A DNA stretch of 64,000 nucleotides from an uncultured Prevotellaceae bacterium (GCA_900316835.1 ONEL01000002.1:163976-227975), one strand, 5' to 3'; counted from the stretch's first letter, positions 8,489 to 18,444 are shown. Notes: generated by a model not told the origin, from the letters alone. Translations and numbers: made by a program.

Positions 8489-9472
8489 CTAAACAGTGGC
8501 GGTGATGATGGTGGCATGCCCCTTGATGTCAAGATAGTGAAGGCATGCTGGAGCTAGTATCGACTCGCCACGAGCAATGGAGGTGAGGGAGCCGTTGCCA
8601 CAATCGATGAGGGCTTCACCATCAATGCACATCAGGCACAGGAATGCGTCGTGGGGCATGCGACGGGTTAGTGCGCCGTCCACGATGAGGCGGTCCACAT
8701 CAAAGAAAATGCTACTGATGAGGCGTGTGTCGCCAGTGTGATCAGGATAATGACGCAGGCAATCGCGACTGATGGTGTAATCGATAGCATCAATGGCAAG
8801 CTCGGTGTGGAGCTCGCGGGGTTTACCATTGGAGTCAAGGCGGTCGAAATCATAAACACGATAGGTGATATCGCTAGCCTGCTGAACTTCGAGTAGCAGA
8901 TTGCCAGCTCCAATGGAATGGATGCGCCCCGAGGGCAAGAAAAAGATGTCGCCAGGATGAGTGATGTGACGCGCAAGTACATCAAGAAGGGTGCCACTTG
9001 ACATGTGCTCAAGATACTGCTGCGGAGTGATAGTGTGGCTCATGCCGGCAAGCAATGTGGCGCCTGGTTGAGCATCAATGATATACCACATCTCAGTCTT
9101 GCCACTGCAACCATGGCGCCGGCGAGCTAAGTCATCGTCGGGGTGTACCTGAACGCTCAAGTTTTGACGGGCATCAATAAACTTGATTAGTAGCGGGAAT
9201 TCGTTGCCGTGCTTGCGATACACACGGTGCCCAACTAGCTGGCCACGATACTTGGTAATTAATTCACGTAGCGAGAGACCCTTGTCGGAACCTTGCGACA
9301 CAATCGACTCATGCCCTTTAAGTCCTGATATTTCCCAGCTCTCTCCCACATTGTGCTCCTCGAGCGTGACACCCTTGAAGGCAGCAATCTTGTCGCCTCC
9401 CCACAGCACCTTCTTCAAGTTGAGCTCAAACTTGAAGAGTTGTGGTTTTAATATGTCACCAGCAGTGGTCAT
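8489..9472 (-). CDS. manA: Mannose-6-phosphate isomerase, class I (short form)
   Basis: This 327-residue enzyme interconverts mannose-6-phosphate and fructose-6-phosphate, feeding GDP-mannose and fucose synthesis or mannose catabolism. The type I cupin metal site is visible: Q108-V-H110 in QVHPDD, E127 in KTEMWYII, and H185 in SGRIHSIGAGNLLLEVQQ, with the catalytic-pocket arginine in TYRVYDFDR. The length matches the short class I form common in Bacteroidota and Firmicutes, which lacks the insertion found in E. coli ManA. A -7 like element TAATTTTG is on the minus strand at 9506-9499. Confidence 0.95.
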   Translation of the reverse strand: MTTAGDILKPQLFKFELNLKKVLWGGDKIAAFKGVTLEEHNVGESWEISGLKGHESIVSQGSDKGLSLRELITKYRGQLVGHRVYRKHGNEFPLLIKFIDARQNLSVQVHPDDDLARRRHGCSGKTEMWYIIDAQPGATLLAGMSHTITPQQYLEHMSSGTLLDVLARHITHPGDIFFLPSGRIHSIGAGNLLLEVQQASDITYRVYDFDRLDSNGKPRELHTELAIDAIDYTISRDCLRHYPDHTGDTRLISSIFFDVDRLIVDGALTRRMPHDAFLCLMCIDGEALIDCGNGSLTSIARGESILAPACLHYLDIKGHATIITATV

Positions 9473-9690
9473 TAATGAAGTGAAACCTCACTAAAATGCA
9501 AAATTACACAGAAAAATCCGAATAATTGCCTATGTTGCCATTTTTTTACTCTCTTTTCGTCTTTATTTAATGCCAGTAAGGGTTACACATTATATATATT
9601 ATCATGACATTAATATTTCTTGTTTTCGTTGCAAGAATAAAAAAAACTTAACATTTCGTTAATAAGTGTGGTTTATCGAAATATATAAAG

Positions 9691-9698
9691 TAAATTTG
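9691..9698 (+). promoter_or_regulatory. Putative -7 element upstream of the membrane protein at 9741
   Basis: TAAATTTG fits TAnnTTTG and lies 42 bases upstream of the ATG at 9741. No clear -33 element is visible at the usual spacing. Confidence 0.4.
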
Positions 9699-9740
9699 CA
9701 ACGCTTTTTGGCAAAAAATGTGCTATAAGCATGATTGTTA

Positions 9741-10421
9741 ATGACATCTCGCAACAAGAAAATATATGGATGGATTGCGGTGGCAGCAGTGGTTGCGCTG
9801 GTGCTGCTATATATCTTTTGCCCTCCAGTGCACCGCTGGGGGAATGTCTTGCTGGGAAGGGATGAAAAAGGCTTGCCTAAGCCTGATACAACGCGGGTTG
9901 ACGAGTTTGAATACGGACGCCCCGTGGAAGAGGTTGAGATTGAGAAAATTGATGTTCCACACGATTCACTTCTCGATAGCCTTGCGCTTGCCGACTCTCT
10001 GCTCACAGCGGGAATAGTAAAACCTGTTGATGGACCACCTCCCACTCATGTGCCAGGATTTGGCGAGGGGCCATTGCCTCCCGCACCCAGTGCCGACGAT
10101 GTGCCTGGAACCTCTAAGGAGGAACTGCAGGAGGTTACACCGGTGGTTGTCACCGAGCTTGAGCAGCATGTGTCGACGGTGGGGGCTGTCAATAGTAAGA
10201 TTGTAGCTTGTCGCACTAAGTACAATAAGCTTGTGGACCTCTATAAAGAGTTTGCCAAGAAACCCACTGTCGAGATGCAAGAACTGGGTGCTAAACGTAA
10301 AGAGGAACTGCTCACCGACCTTACTCAACTCATGAAGTTGTCGCAAAAGAATAACGACGATGCCGGCATGGAAGAAGCAGCCGACCTGCGTCGCGAGGTG
10401 AACAAAATGAATTTCCAGTAA
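9741..10421 (+). CDS. Single-pass membrane protein of unknown function with a C-terminal helical region
   Basis: This 226-residue protein begins with a short basic stretch and one membrane helix (about residues 8-26), then an acidic, proline-rich linker with several DSLLDSLALADSLL-type repeats, and a C-terminal, lysine- and glutamate-rich helical region (about 140-226) that could form a coiled coil. I do not recognise the family. ATG 9741 is chosen over a TTG two codons upstream. The gene stands alone, flanked by divergent manA and followed by a terminator. The layout suggests an inner-membrane protein with a soluble helical domain, but the function is unknown. Confidence 0.72.
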   Translation: MTSRNKKIYGWIAVAAVVALVLLYIFCPPVHRWGNVLLGRDEKGLPKPDTTRVDEFEYGRPVEEVEIEKIDVPHDSLLDSLALADSLLTAGIVKPVDGPPPTHVPGFGEGPLPPAPSADDVPGTSKEELQEVTPVVVTELEQHVSTVGAVNSKIVACRTKYNKLVDLYKEFAKKPTVEMQELGAKRKEELLTDLTQLMKLSQKNNDDAGMEEAADLRREVNKMNFQ

Positions 10422-10755
10422 ATTATTGTGCTGTCGCACCACTCGTCGCCAAACGCTATTGGGCGAGGAATAAAAGTTACCGAGGCAGAGACATCAACGT
10501 CTCCGCCTCGATAATTTCAAGTGTTTTTTCTTGAAGCCTAAAATTTACTAAACCCAAAAAAAGTGTTTTTCATGGACAAACAACAAATGTATAAAAATAA
10601 ACAAGCCTAAAACAATTTTACCTTTATGCCTATGAATTATGTTGCAAAAATAATTTATAAATATTGAATAAACAAAGATTTATATACAAACGCCTTGATT
10701 TTATAGATAAATGGGTAATATTTACAATTTTTACACTTTGATGACAAGTTTTTGA
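10422..10755. other. Intergenic region, 334 bases
   Basis: The first part holds a strong terminator (10481-10510). The rest is very AT-rich, with no reading frame of note and no RNA I recognise. It separates two convergent genes. Confidence 0.6.
10481..10516 (+). terminator. Rho-independent type terminator after the membrane protein gene
   Basis: A 12-base perfect stem (CGAGGCAGAGAC at 10481-10492 with GTCTCCGCCTCG at 10499-10510, 6-base loop) is followed by an AT-rich stretch. A second small hairpin, TTCAAG and CTTGAA around a T-run, follows at about 10516-10536. Confidence 0.75.
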
Positions 10756-11727
10756 CTACTTTTTCTTTCTTCTATTAACTATTAATAGCAATAGTGGTGT
10801 CCCTAAATATGATAGAATTATGGCAATTTTGTTTTTTATTCTAACTTCTTTGTCAAGCAAGCATAATTTTCGCATTTTTTTTGTATAATCTATGCATAAT
10901 TTCTTGGTGGGTTGCCATGCGGGGTCGTTCAAGGGCATGATGCGAAGCATGTTGAAGCACGCGCTCATGTGCCTACTGCGCACGGCTGGCAACAGCGATG
11001 GCTCTTGTCGCGAAACCTGCTTCTCGAGGTCGTCAAGGATTTTGAGAACATGGGTGCGCTTGAGCGACACGGTGCTTGTTATGCTTCCCGAGCGGTGCAT
11101 GTAGTAGTACATTGCAGGCCCAATGAGAGCCACTCTCTCCACCTTGTTCATGATGGGATAGATGATGGCAAGGTCCTCATAGAGCATGCCTTGCGGGAAA
11201 CGAATGTCGCTAAAAATCCTTGCGTCAAAGAGGCGACTACATGCCGAGTGGGTGAGTTCTTGCTGGTAAAAGATTGACTTGAGGGCTTCGGCGCGGGTGA
11301 AGAGTTTGCAATCGCTGGCAAGGGGAGGGGTGTTGATATTTACAGCTTTAGGGTGCTGCCCCTCGTCCAGCTCTTTCCAGTGGCACACGGCAATGTCTGA
11401 ACTGGTGCTATTGATGGTGTGCAACAGGAGCTCAACAAACCTAGGGTGCACATAATCGTCGCCATCGATAAAGGTGACATAGTCGCCAGTCATTGCATCG
11501 AGTCCAGCGTTGCGGGCATCACTCAAGCCACCATTTTCCTTGTGGATAACGGTGATGCGCTGGTCTTGCCTAGCCAGTTTGTTACAAATGTCTCCACTTG
11601 CGTCGGTGCTACCATCATCAACAAGTAGTATTTCTAGGTCGTGATGAGTTTGAGTAACAACCGAGTCGATACAACGTGCAAGATAATCCTGCACGTTGTA
11701 GACTGGTATGATTACTGAAACTTTCAT
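10756..11727 (-). CDS. Family 2 glycosyltransferase
   Basis: This 323-residue enzyme has the GT-A fold of family 2. The N-terminus SVIIPVYNVQDYLARCIDSV is followed by LLVDDGSTDASGDICN (nucleotide-sugar binding), GLSDARNAGLDAMTGDYVTF and the metal-binding D-D pair in IDGDDY. Such enzymes transfer sugars to surface polysaccharides or glycolipids in the cytoplasm. The ATG at 11727 is preferred over a GTG at 11763, which would overlap the end of cysS. The gene follows cysS by 20 bases and may be read from the same transcript. The acceptor is unknown; no polysaccharide cluster surrounds it. Confidence 0.92.
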   Translation of the reverse strand: MKVSVIIPVYNVQDYLARCIDSVVTQTHHDLEILLVDDGSTDASGDICNKLARQDQRITVIHKENGGLSDARNAGLDAMTGDYVTFIDGDDYVHPRFVELLLHTINSTSSDIAVCHWKELDEGQHPKAVNINTPPLASDCKLFTRAEALKSIFYQQELTHSACSRLFDARIFSDIRFPQGMLYEDLAIIYPIMNKVERVALIGPAMYYYMHRSGSITSTVSLKRTHVLKILDDLEKQVSRQEPSLLPAVRSRHMSACFNMLRIMPLNDPAWQPTKKLCIDYTKKMRKLCLLDKEVRIKNKIAIILSYLGTPLLLLIVNRRKKK

Positions 11728-11747
11728 TGGTTTTGTGGATTGTGGAG

Positions 11748-13226
11748 TTATCTCACTTTCCACTCAAAGCCGTCCTTGGTGTCCTTCACGTCGAAACCGG
11801 CTTCGTTGAGGCGGTCGCGAATGAGATCGCTCGTAGCCCAGTCCTTTGCGGCCTTGGCGTTGCGACGCATCTCAAGTAGCAGGTCTACGGCTTTTTTATA
11901 TGGTTCAAGGTTCACGCCCTCGCTGGTGCCGGCAGCATCGTCGCGCACGCCCAGCACGTCGAAGAGATAGGTCTGGAACGTGGCCTTGAGTGTGTCGATG
12001 TCTTCTTGTGAGAGTGTGGCGTTGCCGTCATTAACTTGGTTGATGACCTTGCAAGCGTCGAAGAGGGTGGCGATGACTTGGGCGGTGTTGAGGTCGTCGT
12101 TCATGGCGTCGGCGCATCGTGCGGCATAGTCGTCGAGCTTGATGCTGCTGGCATCGGCAGCCTTGAGCTCAGCAAGGCGGTGCCATCCGTCCATCATTCG
12201 TTCGTAGGCTTTCTCGGCGGCTTGCAAAGCGGCATTAGAGAAGTCGACAGTGCCACGATAGTGCGCTTGCAGGATAAAGAAGCGCACTGTCATGGGTGTG
12301 TAAGCTTGGTCGAGTAGCTTGTGGTTGCCGGTGAAGAACTGCTCAAGTGTGATGAAGTTGCCAAGCGACTTGCCCATCTTTTGCCCATTGATGGTAATCA
12401 TGTTGTTGTGCATCCAGTAGTGCACCATCTCATCGCCCTGGCTGGCCACAGCTTGTGCAATCTCGCACTCGTGGTGCGGGAACACGAGGTCCATGCCACC
12501 ACCATGAATGTCGAAGTGGTTACCCAGGTACTTGCGTCCCATGGCGGTACACTCGCAGTGCCATCCAGGAAATCCCTGGCTCCAGCGCGATGGCCATCGC
12601 ATGATGTGCTCAGGCTGAGCCTTTTTCCACAGGGCAAAGTCCACCTGGTTGCGTTTCTCGTCCACACCATCGAGGGTGCGACTGTTGTTAATCACATCCT
12701 CAAGGTTGCGGCCACTAAGTTTGCCATATTTGTGATCCTTGTTATATTTCTCAACGTCGAAGTACACACTGCCGTTGCTCTCGTAGGCATAGCCGTTGTC
12801 GAGAATTTCTTGCACCAACTGTTCTTGTTCAATGATGTGACCTGTGGCATGAGGCTCGATGCTGGGAGGTAACACGTTGAGGGCGCGCATGGCATCGTGA
12901 TAGCGATTGGTGTAGAATTGTGCCACTTCCATGGGCTCAAGTTGTTCTAGGCGTGCCTTCTTTGCAATCTTGTCCTCGCCGGCGTCGGCATCATGCTCAA
13001 GGTGACCCACATCGGTGATGTTGCGCACGTAGCGCACCTTGTAGCCCAAGTGCTTGAGGTAGCGGAATAGCACATCAAATGTTATTGATGGCCGGGCATG
13101 GCCCAAGTGTGGGTCGCCATAAACTGTTGGCCCGCACACATACATGCCCACATTGGGCTCCTGCAGAGGCTTAAACAGTTCCTTGCGACGCGTGAGTGTG
13201 TTATATATAAATAGTTTGTGTTCCAT
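11748..13226 (-). CDS. cysS: Cysteinyl-tRNA synthetase
   Basis: This 492-residue class I aminoacyl-tRNA synthetase charges tRNA-Cys. It has the HIGH-type signature H40-LGH43 in [18 protein letters not shown], the zinc-site motifs around C31, [10 protein letters not shown] and [10 protein letters not shown], and the KMSKS-type loop KMGKS at 283-287. Length and ends match the bacterial family. It is transcribed leftward with the glycosyltransferase downstream. The 100 bases upstream hold three copies of CATTAAGCA and the end of the DUF3467 gene. Confidence 0.97.
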   Translation of the reverse strand: MEHKLFIYNTLTRRKELFKPLQEPNVGMYVCGPTVYGDPHLGHARPSITFDVLFRYLKHLGYKVRYVRNITDVGHLEHDADAGEDKIAKKARLEQLEPMEVAQFYTNRYHDAMRALNVLPPSIEPHATGHIIEQEQLVQEILDNGYAYESNGSVYFDVEKYNKDHKYGKLSGRNLEDVINNSRTLDGVDEKRNQVDFALWKKAQPEHIMRWPSRWSQGFPGWHCECTAMGRKYLGNHFDIHGGGMDLVFPHHECEIAQAVASQGDEMVHYWMHNNMITINGQKMGKSLGNFITLEQFFTGNHKLLDQAYTPMTVRFFILQAHYRGTVDFSNAALQAAEKAYERMMDGWHRLAELKAADASSIKLDDYAARCADAMNDDLNTAQVIATLFDACKVINQVNDGNATLSQEDIDTLKATFQTYLFDVLGVRDDAAGTSEGVNLEPYKKAVDLLLEMRRNAKAAKDWATSDLIRDRLNEAGFDVKDTKDGFEWKVR

Positions 13227-13267
13227 TCTTGCTAAGAATACATTATTCAGAATTAAAAATAATCATG

Positions 13268-13320
13268 CATTAAGCATCGCTCATTGCTCATTAAGCATTA
13301 TTCACTGTGCGCATTAAGCA
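13268..13320. repeat. Three copies of CATTAAGCA between cysS and the DUF3467 gene
   Basis: The 9-mer occurs exactly at 13268-13276, 13289-13297 and 13312-13320, that is, at intervals of 21 and 23 bases, with related text between (CATTGCTCATT). A related ATTAAGCAT sits near 14411 in the same leftward gene run. Confidence 0.6.
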
Positions 13321-13326
13321 AAAAAA

Positions 13327-13650
13327 CTAAGCTTGTCCCTTAGGCAGTGGGAAGTCCATGATGCCATTGTTGTTGGCGGGAACGCGAGGCTTGATTTCAC
13401 CAAAGTGAGCTTCATATTTGTCAACGTTCTCCTTCAGTGCGTAGAGCAACTGCTTAGCATTCTCGGGAGTCATGATGATGCGGCTCTGCACGCGTGCCTT
13501 AGGGGTGTTAGGAGCTACAAAAATCATGTCCATCACAAAGTCGTTGGGCGAGTGTGAGATCACAGCCAGATTAGAGTAGCGACCCTGCATTTCATCGTTA
13601 GGAACTTCGATTTGAATTTGATTACCTTGTTTTTTGTTTTCGTTTGCCAT
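13327..13650 (-). CDS. DUF3467 family protein
   Basis: This 107-residue protein matches the DUF3467 family, common in Bacteroidota: QGRYSNLAVISHSPNDFVMDM followed by PNTPKARVQSRIIMTPENAKQLLYALKENVDKYE. It has no signal peptide or membrane segment and is probably cytoplasmic. The family function is not established to my knowledge. It lies 32 bases after the NigD-like gene, in the leftward run from the ABC ATPase gene. Confidence 0.9.
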   Translation of the reverse strand: MANENKKQGNQIQIEVPNDEMQGRYSNLAVISHSPNDFVMDMIFVAPNTPKARVQSRIIMTPENAKQLLYALKENVDKYEAHFGEIKPRVPANNNGIMDFPLPKGQA

Positions 13651-13682
13651 TTTTAAAAAAATATTTTAATGATTAATTATTT

Positions 13683-14402
13683 CTATTTTATTCTAAAGTT
13701 GATGTGCTCAACATTGGGGTTGTTGAGGTCGTTGATGTGGAGGGAGATGGTGTGGCATGGTGCTTGCGGTTTCTGCAGGTTGCCAATGTTTACCGAGAGG
13801 TAGAACTCACGCCAGTAGTAGACGCTGTCTTGTGGCGTACCTAGCAGGTCGTGTATGAGATAGGCGTCGACAGTGTCGTTCATGCGGGTGTCACGGTCTA
13901 CAAGCATGTAGAGGAAGCGACTTTTGCCTGTGTATTCCACTTGACCATGCAGGTTGATGAATTCACCAGTGCGCCATGCGCTGAGCAGGCGAATGGGGTG
14001 GCGACTATAAGTGTCGAGAGGGTTGATGTTTACTCTCATCGAGTCGCTCATGATGCGAGTGAGCGACATGGCGTTTATGTCCCAGTATTTTCCCGCCGGG
14101 TCCTTGTGGTTGATGCTATAACGCAATAGCACTCTCGAGTGCAGGTCCACCTTTTGTGGCTCTCCCACGGTGGTGAAGAGATCGATGGCGGGGGCATCGT
14201 CTCGCCCTTCGAGGCGGAACATGGCATGGTTGTCGCTATCGAGACCGGTATAGGTGACCAGGTCGGTGAGTTGGGTCTCAAAGCTTTCGTCAAGATTGCC
14301 GTTGTGACTGCGATCGCAAGCTGTTGCTACCAGCAGTAATGCTATCACTAGCGCGAGTGTTCTTGTGCTGTGGCGCGCGATATTTAATTGTGCGTTACGC
14401 AT
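13683..14402 (-). CDS. NigD-like lipoprotein
   Basis: This 239-residue protein has a signal peptide ending in a lipobox (VATAC, cysteine about residue 29), so it is probably lipid-anchored in the outer or inner membrane. The mature part has the layout of NigD-like proteins: a short N-terminal barrel-like region with a YTGLDSDNHAMFRLEG segment and a C-terminal beta-rich domain. The family name is a cautious call. It lies 23 bases downstream of the lolD-like gene and 32 bases upstream of the DUF3467 gene, so the three probably share a transcript. Confidence 0.75.
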   Translation of the reverse strand: MRNAQLNIARHSTRTLALVIALLLVATACDRSHNGNLDESFETQLTDLVTYTGLDSDNHAMFRLEGRDDAPAIDLFTTVGEPQKVDLHSRVLLRYSINHKDPAGKYWDINAMSLTRIMSDSMRVNINPLDTYSRHPIRLLSAWRTGEFINLHGQVEYTGKSRFLYMLVDRDTRMNDTVDAYLIHDLLGTPQDSVYYWREFYLSVNIGNLQKPQAPCHTISLHINDLNNPNVEHINFRIK

Positions 14403-14425
14403 TGTGAAAAATTAAGCATCATTAG

Positions 14426-15082
14426 TTAAGCGTTAATTATTAATCCATCGCGCATGTGTAGCACACGGTCCACGTTGGCTGCCAGGCTCTCGTCGTGAGT
14501 GACGATGACAAAGGTTTGCTTGAACTCGTCGCGCAGGTCAAAGAATAGCTTGTGCAGCTCCTGCTTGTTTTGCGTGTCGAGCGACCCCGAGGGCTCATCG
14601 GCAAGTATTACCTTGGGATTGTTGATTAGTGCTCGTGCCACCGCCACACGCTGGCGCTCGCCACCACTCAGTTGCGCTGGCTTGTGCTCAAGGCGGCTTG
14701 AGAGCCCCAGGTGGTCGAGCAGATGGCGTGCGCGGTCGTAGGCATCGCTCTTCTTGTCGCCACCAATGAGTGCCGGGATAGCCACATTCTCAAGCGTGGT
14801 GAACTCAGGTAGCAACTGGTGGAACTGGAACACGAAACCAATGTTGCGGTTGCGGAATCGAGCCATCTCGCGCTGACTCAGTTTGAGCACGTCGGTGCCG
14901 TCGTAGAGCACTTGCCCGCTCTGTGGCGAGTCGAGAGTGCCTATGATTTGCAGCAGTGTTGTTTTACCGGCACCGCTAGGTCCCACAATAGCCACTATCT
15001 CGCCATCGCCAATGCTTACTGTCACATCGCGCAGCACTTCAAGCTCGCCATATCGCTTTACTATGTTTTTTGCTTCTATCAA
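14426..15082 (-). CDS. ABC transporter ATP-binding protein, LolD-like
   Basis: This 218-residue ATPase has all ABC motifs: Walker [10 protein letters not shown] (34-42), the signature LSGGE at 138-142, Walker B VILADEP (158-164) and the switch histidine in VTHDES. Size and the [16 protein letters not shown] segment place it in the LolD/MacB group, which powers lipoprotein release or drug/peptide export with FtsX-like permeases. No permease gene is in the window, so the partner is encoded elsewhere; a lone lolD-like gene is common in Bacteroidota. It heads the leftward run with the NigD-like and DUF3467 genes. Confidence 0.93.
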   Translation of the reverse strand: MIEAKNIVKRYGELEVLRDVTVSIGDGEIVAIVGPSGAGKTTLLQIIGTLDSPQSGQVLYDGTDVLKLSQREMARFRNRNIGFVFQFHQLLPEFTTLENVAIPALIGGDKKSDAYDRARHLLDHLGLSSRLEHKPAQLSGGERQRVAVARALINNPKVILADEPSGSLDTQNKQELHKLFFDLRDEFKQTFVIVTHDESLAANVDRVLHMRDGLIINA

Positions 15083-15152
15083 GTTGTTTAAATGTAGAGG
15101 TTCTGGATTATTTTTTTTTTGACTTTCTAAGTCTTTATAAGTAACGCACTTA

Positions 15153-17258
15153 TCAGGGCTTAACTCCCAGGTTGTACATGATAAATGACTGGATGTCGGT
15201 ATACTCGTCGATGACCTTGCTCATGGGCTTGCCATGACCGTGGCCGGCATTGACGTCGATGCGAATGAGCTTAACGGCATTGCCTGTGTTGCTGGCTTGC
15301 AACTGAGCGGCATACTTGAACGAGTGGGCAGGTACCACGCGGTCGTCGTGGTCGCTGGTAGTGACCATGATGGGAGGGTAGGGAGTGCCATCATTCTTGA
15401 TAGTGTGCAGGGGAGAATACCCCTTGAGGTACTGGAACATCTCGCGGCTGTCGTCGCTGCGACCATAGTCGGGAGCCCAGTTCCAACCAATAGTAAACAA
15501 GTGATAACGCAACATGTCCATAACGCCCACTTGAGGCACCGCGGCACCCCACAGGTCGGGACGTTGATTTACCACTGCTCCCACTAGCAGGCCGCCATTG
15601 CTACCTCCGTTGCAAGCGATTTTACCTTTCTTGGTGTAGCCCTGGTCGATGAGCCACTCGGCAGCGGATATAAAGTCGTCAAAGACGTTTTGTTTCTGCA
15701 TCTTGGTGCCGGCCTTGTGCCATCGCTCGCCATACTCGCCACCACCACGCAGATTAGTGTAGGCGCAAATGCCTCCCTTGTCGAGCATGGCAAATGGGGT
15801 GCGAGAGTAGCTGAAGCCAGGGTTCATCGACACGTTGAAGCCTCCGTAACCATAGAGGAACACGGGGCGCTTGCCGTCTTTCTTCAAACCCTTCTTGTAG
15901 ATAAGGAACATGGGAATCTTGGTGCCGTCCTTGCTGGGATAGAACACTTGCTCGGTCACGTAGTCGTCGGGATTAAGGGCGATGGTGGGCTTGAAGAACT
16001 CGCGCGACTCGCCGGTGGCTGCGTCGTAGCTATAGATGGTGCTGGGGAAGGTGTAGGATGTGAAAGTGTAGAACACCTCTTTGCGAGTGTTCTTGCAGCT
16101 AAATCCCACCGATCCCAGGGTTGGCAACTTTATTTCACGTATTTCGCGACCGTTGGCGTCATATAGGTAAGCGTGGGAGCTGGCATCCTTGTCGTAGGTT
16201 ACGATGAACTTGTGATCGCTCATCTGTATACCACTCAGCACCCACTGTTTCTCGGGAATAAACTCGGTGAAGTTCTTGGCACCCAGGTTGTTGGCGTCGT
16301 AGGCAAGCACCTTGTAGCATGGCGCGTTTTGGTTAGTGAGTACATAAATCTTGTCACCTTCAACACCAATGGGGTCGAAGGCGTACTCGCCATCCTGAGC
16401 AATCTTAACATAGTGTGGATTAATGCTCTTGAGGTCCTTGACATAGAGAGCGTTGCCCTCACCGGCACTTTGCAAGATAAATACAAAACGTTCATCCTCG
16501 TCTACGCCCACTTGGTTGAAAAGCAGTGGGTCGTCGTAGCTGCGGAACTCTAGGTAGTCCTCGCTCTGCGGTGTGCCCAGCTTGTGATACATTACCTTGT
16601 GCCACTCGTTCTTTGACGACTTGGCATCTTCGGGCTTGTCGTAGGCGCTGTAGAAGAATCCATCGCCAAGCCACTGAGCGTTAGTAAATTTAGCCCACAC
16701 GATGTGGTCGTCGAGCATCTTGTCGGCTACCAGGTCGTGAACGATGATCTCGTTCCAGTCGCTACCGTTACGCGTGATGGTGTAGGCGGCATAGCGACCA
16801 TCTTTCGAAAAGTTGAGGCTCTGCAATGCCACAGTTCCGTCCTTGCTCAGAGTGTTGGGGTCAAACACCATGCGTCCCTCACCATCAAGGCGGTCTTTAA
16901 CGTAGAGCACGCTTTGGTTTTGTAGCCCATCGTTATAGAAGTAGTAAATCTTGTCCTTTACATAGAAAGGAGTCCCCATCTTGGCATAGTTTGCCAGCTC
17001 GGTGAGGCGTTTTTTTACTTTGTCGCGGAAAGGAATTTTCTTAAGATAAGCCTGAGTAACTTCGTTCTCGGCTTTTACCCACTGGGCTGTCGCCTGGCTA
17101 TTATCGTCCTCGAGCCAGCGATAAGGGTCGGCAACCTTAGTGCCAAAGTAGTCGTCTACAACATCGACTGTTTTAGCCTTGGGGTAGTTGATTTTTTGCT
17201 GTGCTACTGCCGAGCCAGCGATCATGAGTGCTGCGCACATAATCATGTATTTTTTCAT
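15153..17258 (-). CDS. Exported prolyl oligopeptidase (family S9)
   Basis: This 701-residue protein is a serine peptidase of family S9A, which cleaves after proline in short peptides. A signal peptide ([20 protein letters not shown]) is followed by a propeller domain (about 80-430) and the C-terminal alpha/beta-hydrolase domain. The catalytic residues are S553 in GGSNGG, the aspartate in SDHDDRVVP (638-639) and H673 in AGHGHGKP. The start at 17258 replaces a longer frame from 17303, because it gives the signal peptide. Minus-strand TATCTTTG at 17308-17301 is a likely -7 element. It probably works in the periplasm on peptide uptake products. Confidence 0.95.
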   Translation of the reverse strand: MKKYMIMCAALMIAGSAVAQQKINYPKAKTVDVVDDYFGTKVADPYRWLEDDNSQATAQWVKAENEVTQAYLKKIPFRDKVKKRLTELANYAKMGTPFYVKDKIYYFYNDGLQNQSVLYVKDRLDGEGRMVFDPNTLSKDGTVALQSLNFSKDGRYAAYTITRNGSDWNEIIVHDLVADKMLDDHIVWAKFTNAQWLGDGFFYSAYDKPEDAKSSKNEWHKVMYHKLGTPQSEDYLEFRSYDDPLLFNQVGVDEDERFVFILQSAGEGNALYVKDLKSINPHYVKIAQDGEYAFDPIGVEGDKIYVLTNQNAPCYKVLAYDANNLGAKNFTEFIPEKQWVLSGIQMSDHKFIVTYDKDASSHAYLYDANGREIREIKLPTLGSVGFSCKNTRKEVFYTFTSYTFPSTIYSYDAATGESREFFKPTIALNPDDYVTEQVFYPSKDGTKIPMFLIYKKGLKKDGKRPVFLYGYGGFNVSMNPGFSYSRTPFAMLDKGGICAYTNLRGGGEYGERWHKAGTKMQKQNVFDDFISAAEWLIDQGYTKKGKIACNGGSNGGLLVGAVVNQRPDLWGAAVPQVGVMDMLRYHLFTIGWNWAPDYGRSDDSREMFQYLKGYSPLHTIKNDGTPYPPIMVTTSDHDDRVVPAHSFKYAAQLQASNTGNAVKLIRIDVNAGHGHGKPMSKVIDEYTDIQSFIMYNLGVKP

Positions 17259-17442
17259 TTTATTGCAGTTAAGTGTGATTAATATCATAACATTAATCTG
17301 CAAAGATAGTAAAAATAAGTTTTAACTGTTATGTTTTAAGTGTTAAGTTTGGTTTTTTATATTAATGGGAGCTAGTCCATGCCTAGGCTCCCGGTTGGTG
17401 GCAAGCCACCCGCTCTTTTTCTTATACTATTCTTAGTTAGTC

Positions 17443-17628
17443 TCAATCGTCGAGGGCGTCCTTGGTGTCGCGCTTAAAGCGCTTGCGTGAATAGGTCTTC
17501 TTCGACTTGTGCACACGGTGAGTGGCAACCCACTGGCCACCGCCATTGCGTTCCATTTGCTCATTGCGTGAAATCATTTTGATGATTTTATCCATTGAGT
17601 TGCTCTTGGTGATCTTTGATTTTTTCAT
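17443..17628 (-). CDS. Small basic protein of unknown function
   Basis: This 61-residue, lysine- and arginine-rich protein starts at an ATG and ends with an acidic tail (TKDALDD). The central GGGQWVATHRVHKSKKTYSR looks like a conserved core of small Bacteroidota proteins, but I cannot name a family. Its charge suggests a nucleic-acid or ribosome partner; that is inference. It lies between the peptidase gene and a solo LuxR-type HTH gene on the same strand. The coding case rests on an intact frame and a plausible start only. Confidence 0.6.
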   Translation of the reverse strand: MKKSKITKSNSMDKIIKMISRNEQMERNGGGQWVATHRVHKSKKTYSRKRFKRDTKDALDD

Positions 17629-17834
17629 GATGCTTACTGTTACTGTGTTACATTCTTCTTAATTATCAAATAATTTGCAAAAAGCATGCCAAAAAATAAC
17701 AATTCCTTTTTTCGGGAGGGGTGAAAGGCTTAACCTTACTAGCAGCCGGTGTTTAATAAAAAAAACCATCCCAGCACTGTACGTTTTGAGATGGAAGTAG
17801 ATTAAAACTTAATGATAATAACTATAATCTATCA

Positions 17835-18050
17835 TCATTCTAAATCAATCAATTTAAACCTGTAGGCTTTGCCTATTAGTTCGGCAACGTTGCGCGAGTC
17901 AGTCTTGTGCAACAATTGCTTGCGGTGATACTGAACAGTATTAATAGAGATATACAACTTATCGGCTATCTCACGACTGCTCATACCCTCTACAAGAAAC
18001 TTTAGAACTTCACGTTCTCGCACCGTCAAATCTTTAATGGTGTTTGTCAT
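17835..18050 (-). CDS. Solo LuxR-type helix-turn-helix regulator
   Basis: This 71-residue protein is almost entirely a GerE/LuxR DNA-binding domain: LTVREREVLKFLVEGMSSREIADKLYIS then INTVQYHRKQLLHKT. There is no receiver or ligand-binding domain upstream; the ATG follows directly on AT-rich intergenic DNA, so it is not an obvious fragment. Such stand-alone HTH proteins can act as dimers or modulate larger regulators. Targets are unknown. Confidence 0.85.
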   Translation of the reverse strand: MTNTIKDLTVREREVLKFLVEGMSSREIADKLYISINTVQYHRKQLLHKTDSRNVAELIGKAYRFKLIDLE

Positions 18051-18354
18051 ATTTGTTATAATCTATTAAATTTTTCTATTAAGCATTCGCAAAATAAAAA
18101 CACAATTGCATAATTTCCAAATAATTAGAAATGTTTTTCTTGACAAAACCGCAAAACTACCCCTTTTAGTAGCATGATAATGATAGGATTTGGAAATAAT
18201 TGATAGTATCAAAATTTAGCACTACCAAAAAGTGCCTACAGATTGTAATAGCACGCCTTTTAAACTAGCAAAACAATATATTTTTTAAAAAAAATCGCCA
18301 AAAAATTTGCTATTTAAAAAAATGTGCGTAACTTTGCACCGCTAATTCAGAAAC
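18051..18354. other. Intergenic region, 304 bases
   Basis: AT-rich DNA between the divergent LuxR-type gene and tRNA-Asp. The only element I can support is the tRNA promoter at 18306-18336. Confidence 0.5.
18306..18336 (+). promoter_or_regulatory. Promoter of tRNA-Asp
   Basis: TTTG (18306-18309), a 19-base spacer and TAACTTTG (18329-18336) give an excellent Bacteroidota promoter, with a start a few bases before the tRNA. The same two hexamer-like elements and the same spacing precede the tRNA-Thr cluster at 45706. Confidence 0.75.
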
Positions 18355-18428
18355 GGTGCGTTAGTTCAGTTGGTTAGAATGCCTGCCTGTCACGCAGGAG
18401 GTCGCTGGTTCGAGTCCTGTACGCACCG
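18355..18428 (+). tRNA. tRNA-Asp (anticodon GTC)
   Basis: Cloverleaf with acceptor GGTGCGT paired to ACGCACC, anticodon stem CCTGC/GCAGG around loop CTGTCAC (anticodon GTC), and T-loop GTTCGAGTC. Discriminator G. The CCA end is not encoded. Confidence 0.97.
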
Positions 18429-18444
18429 CAAGTGGAGAGAGGAG

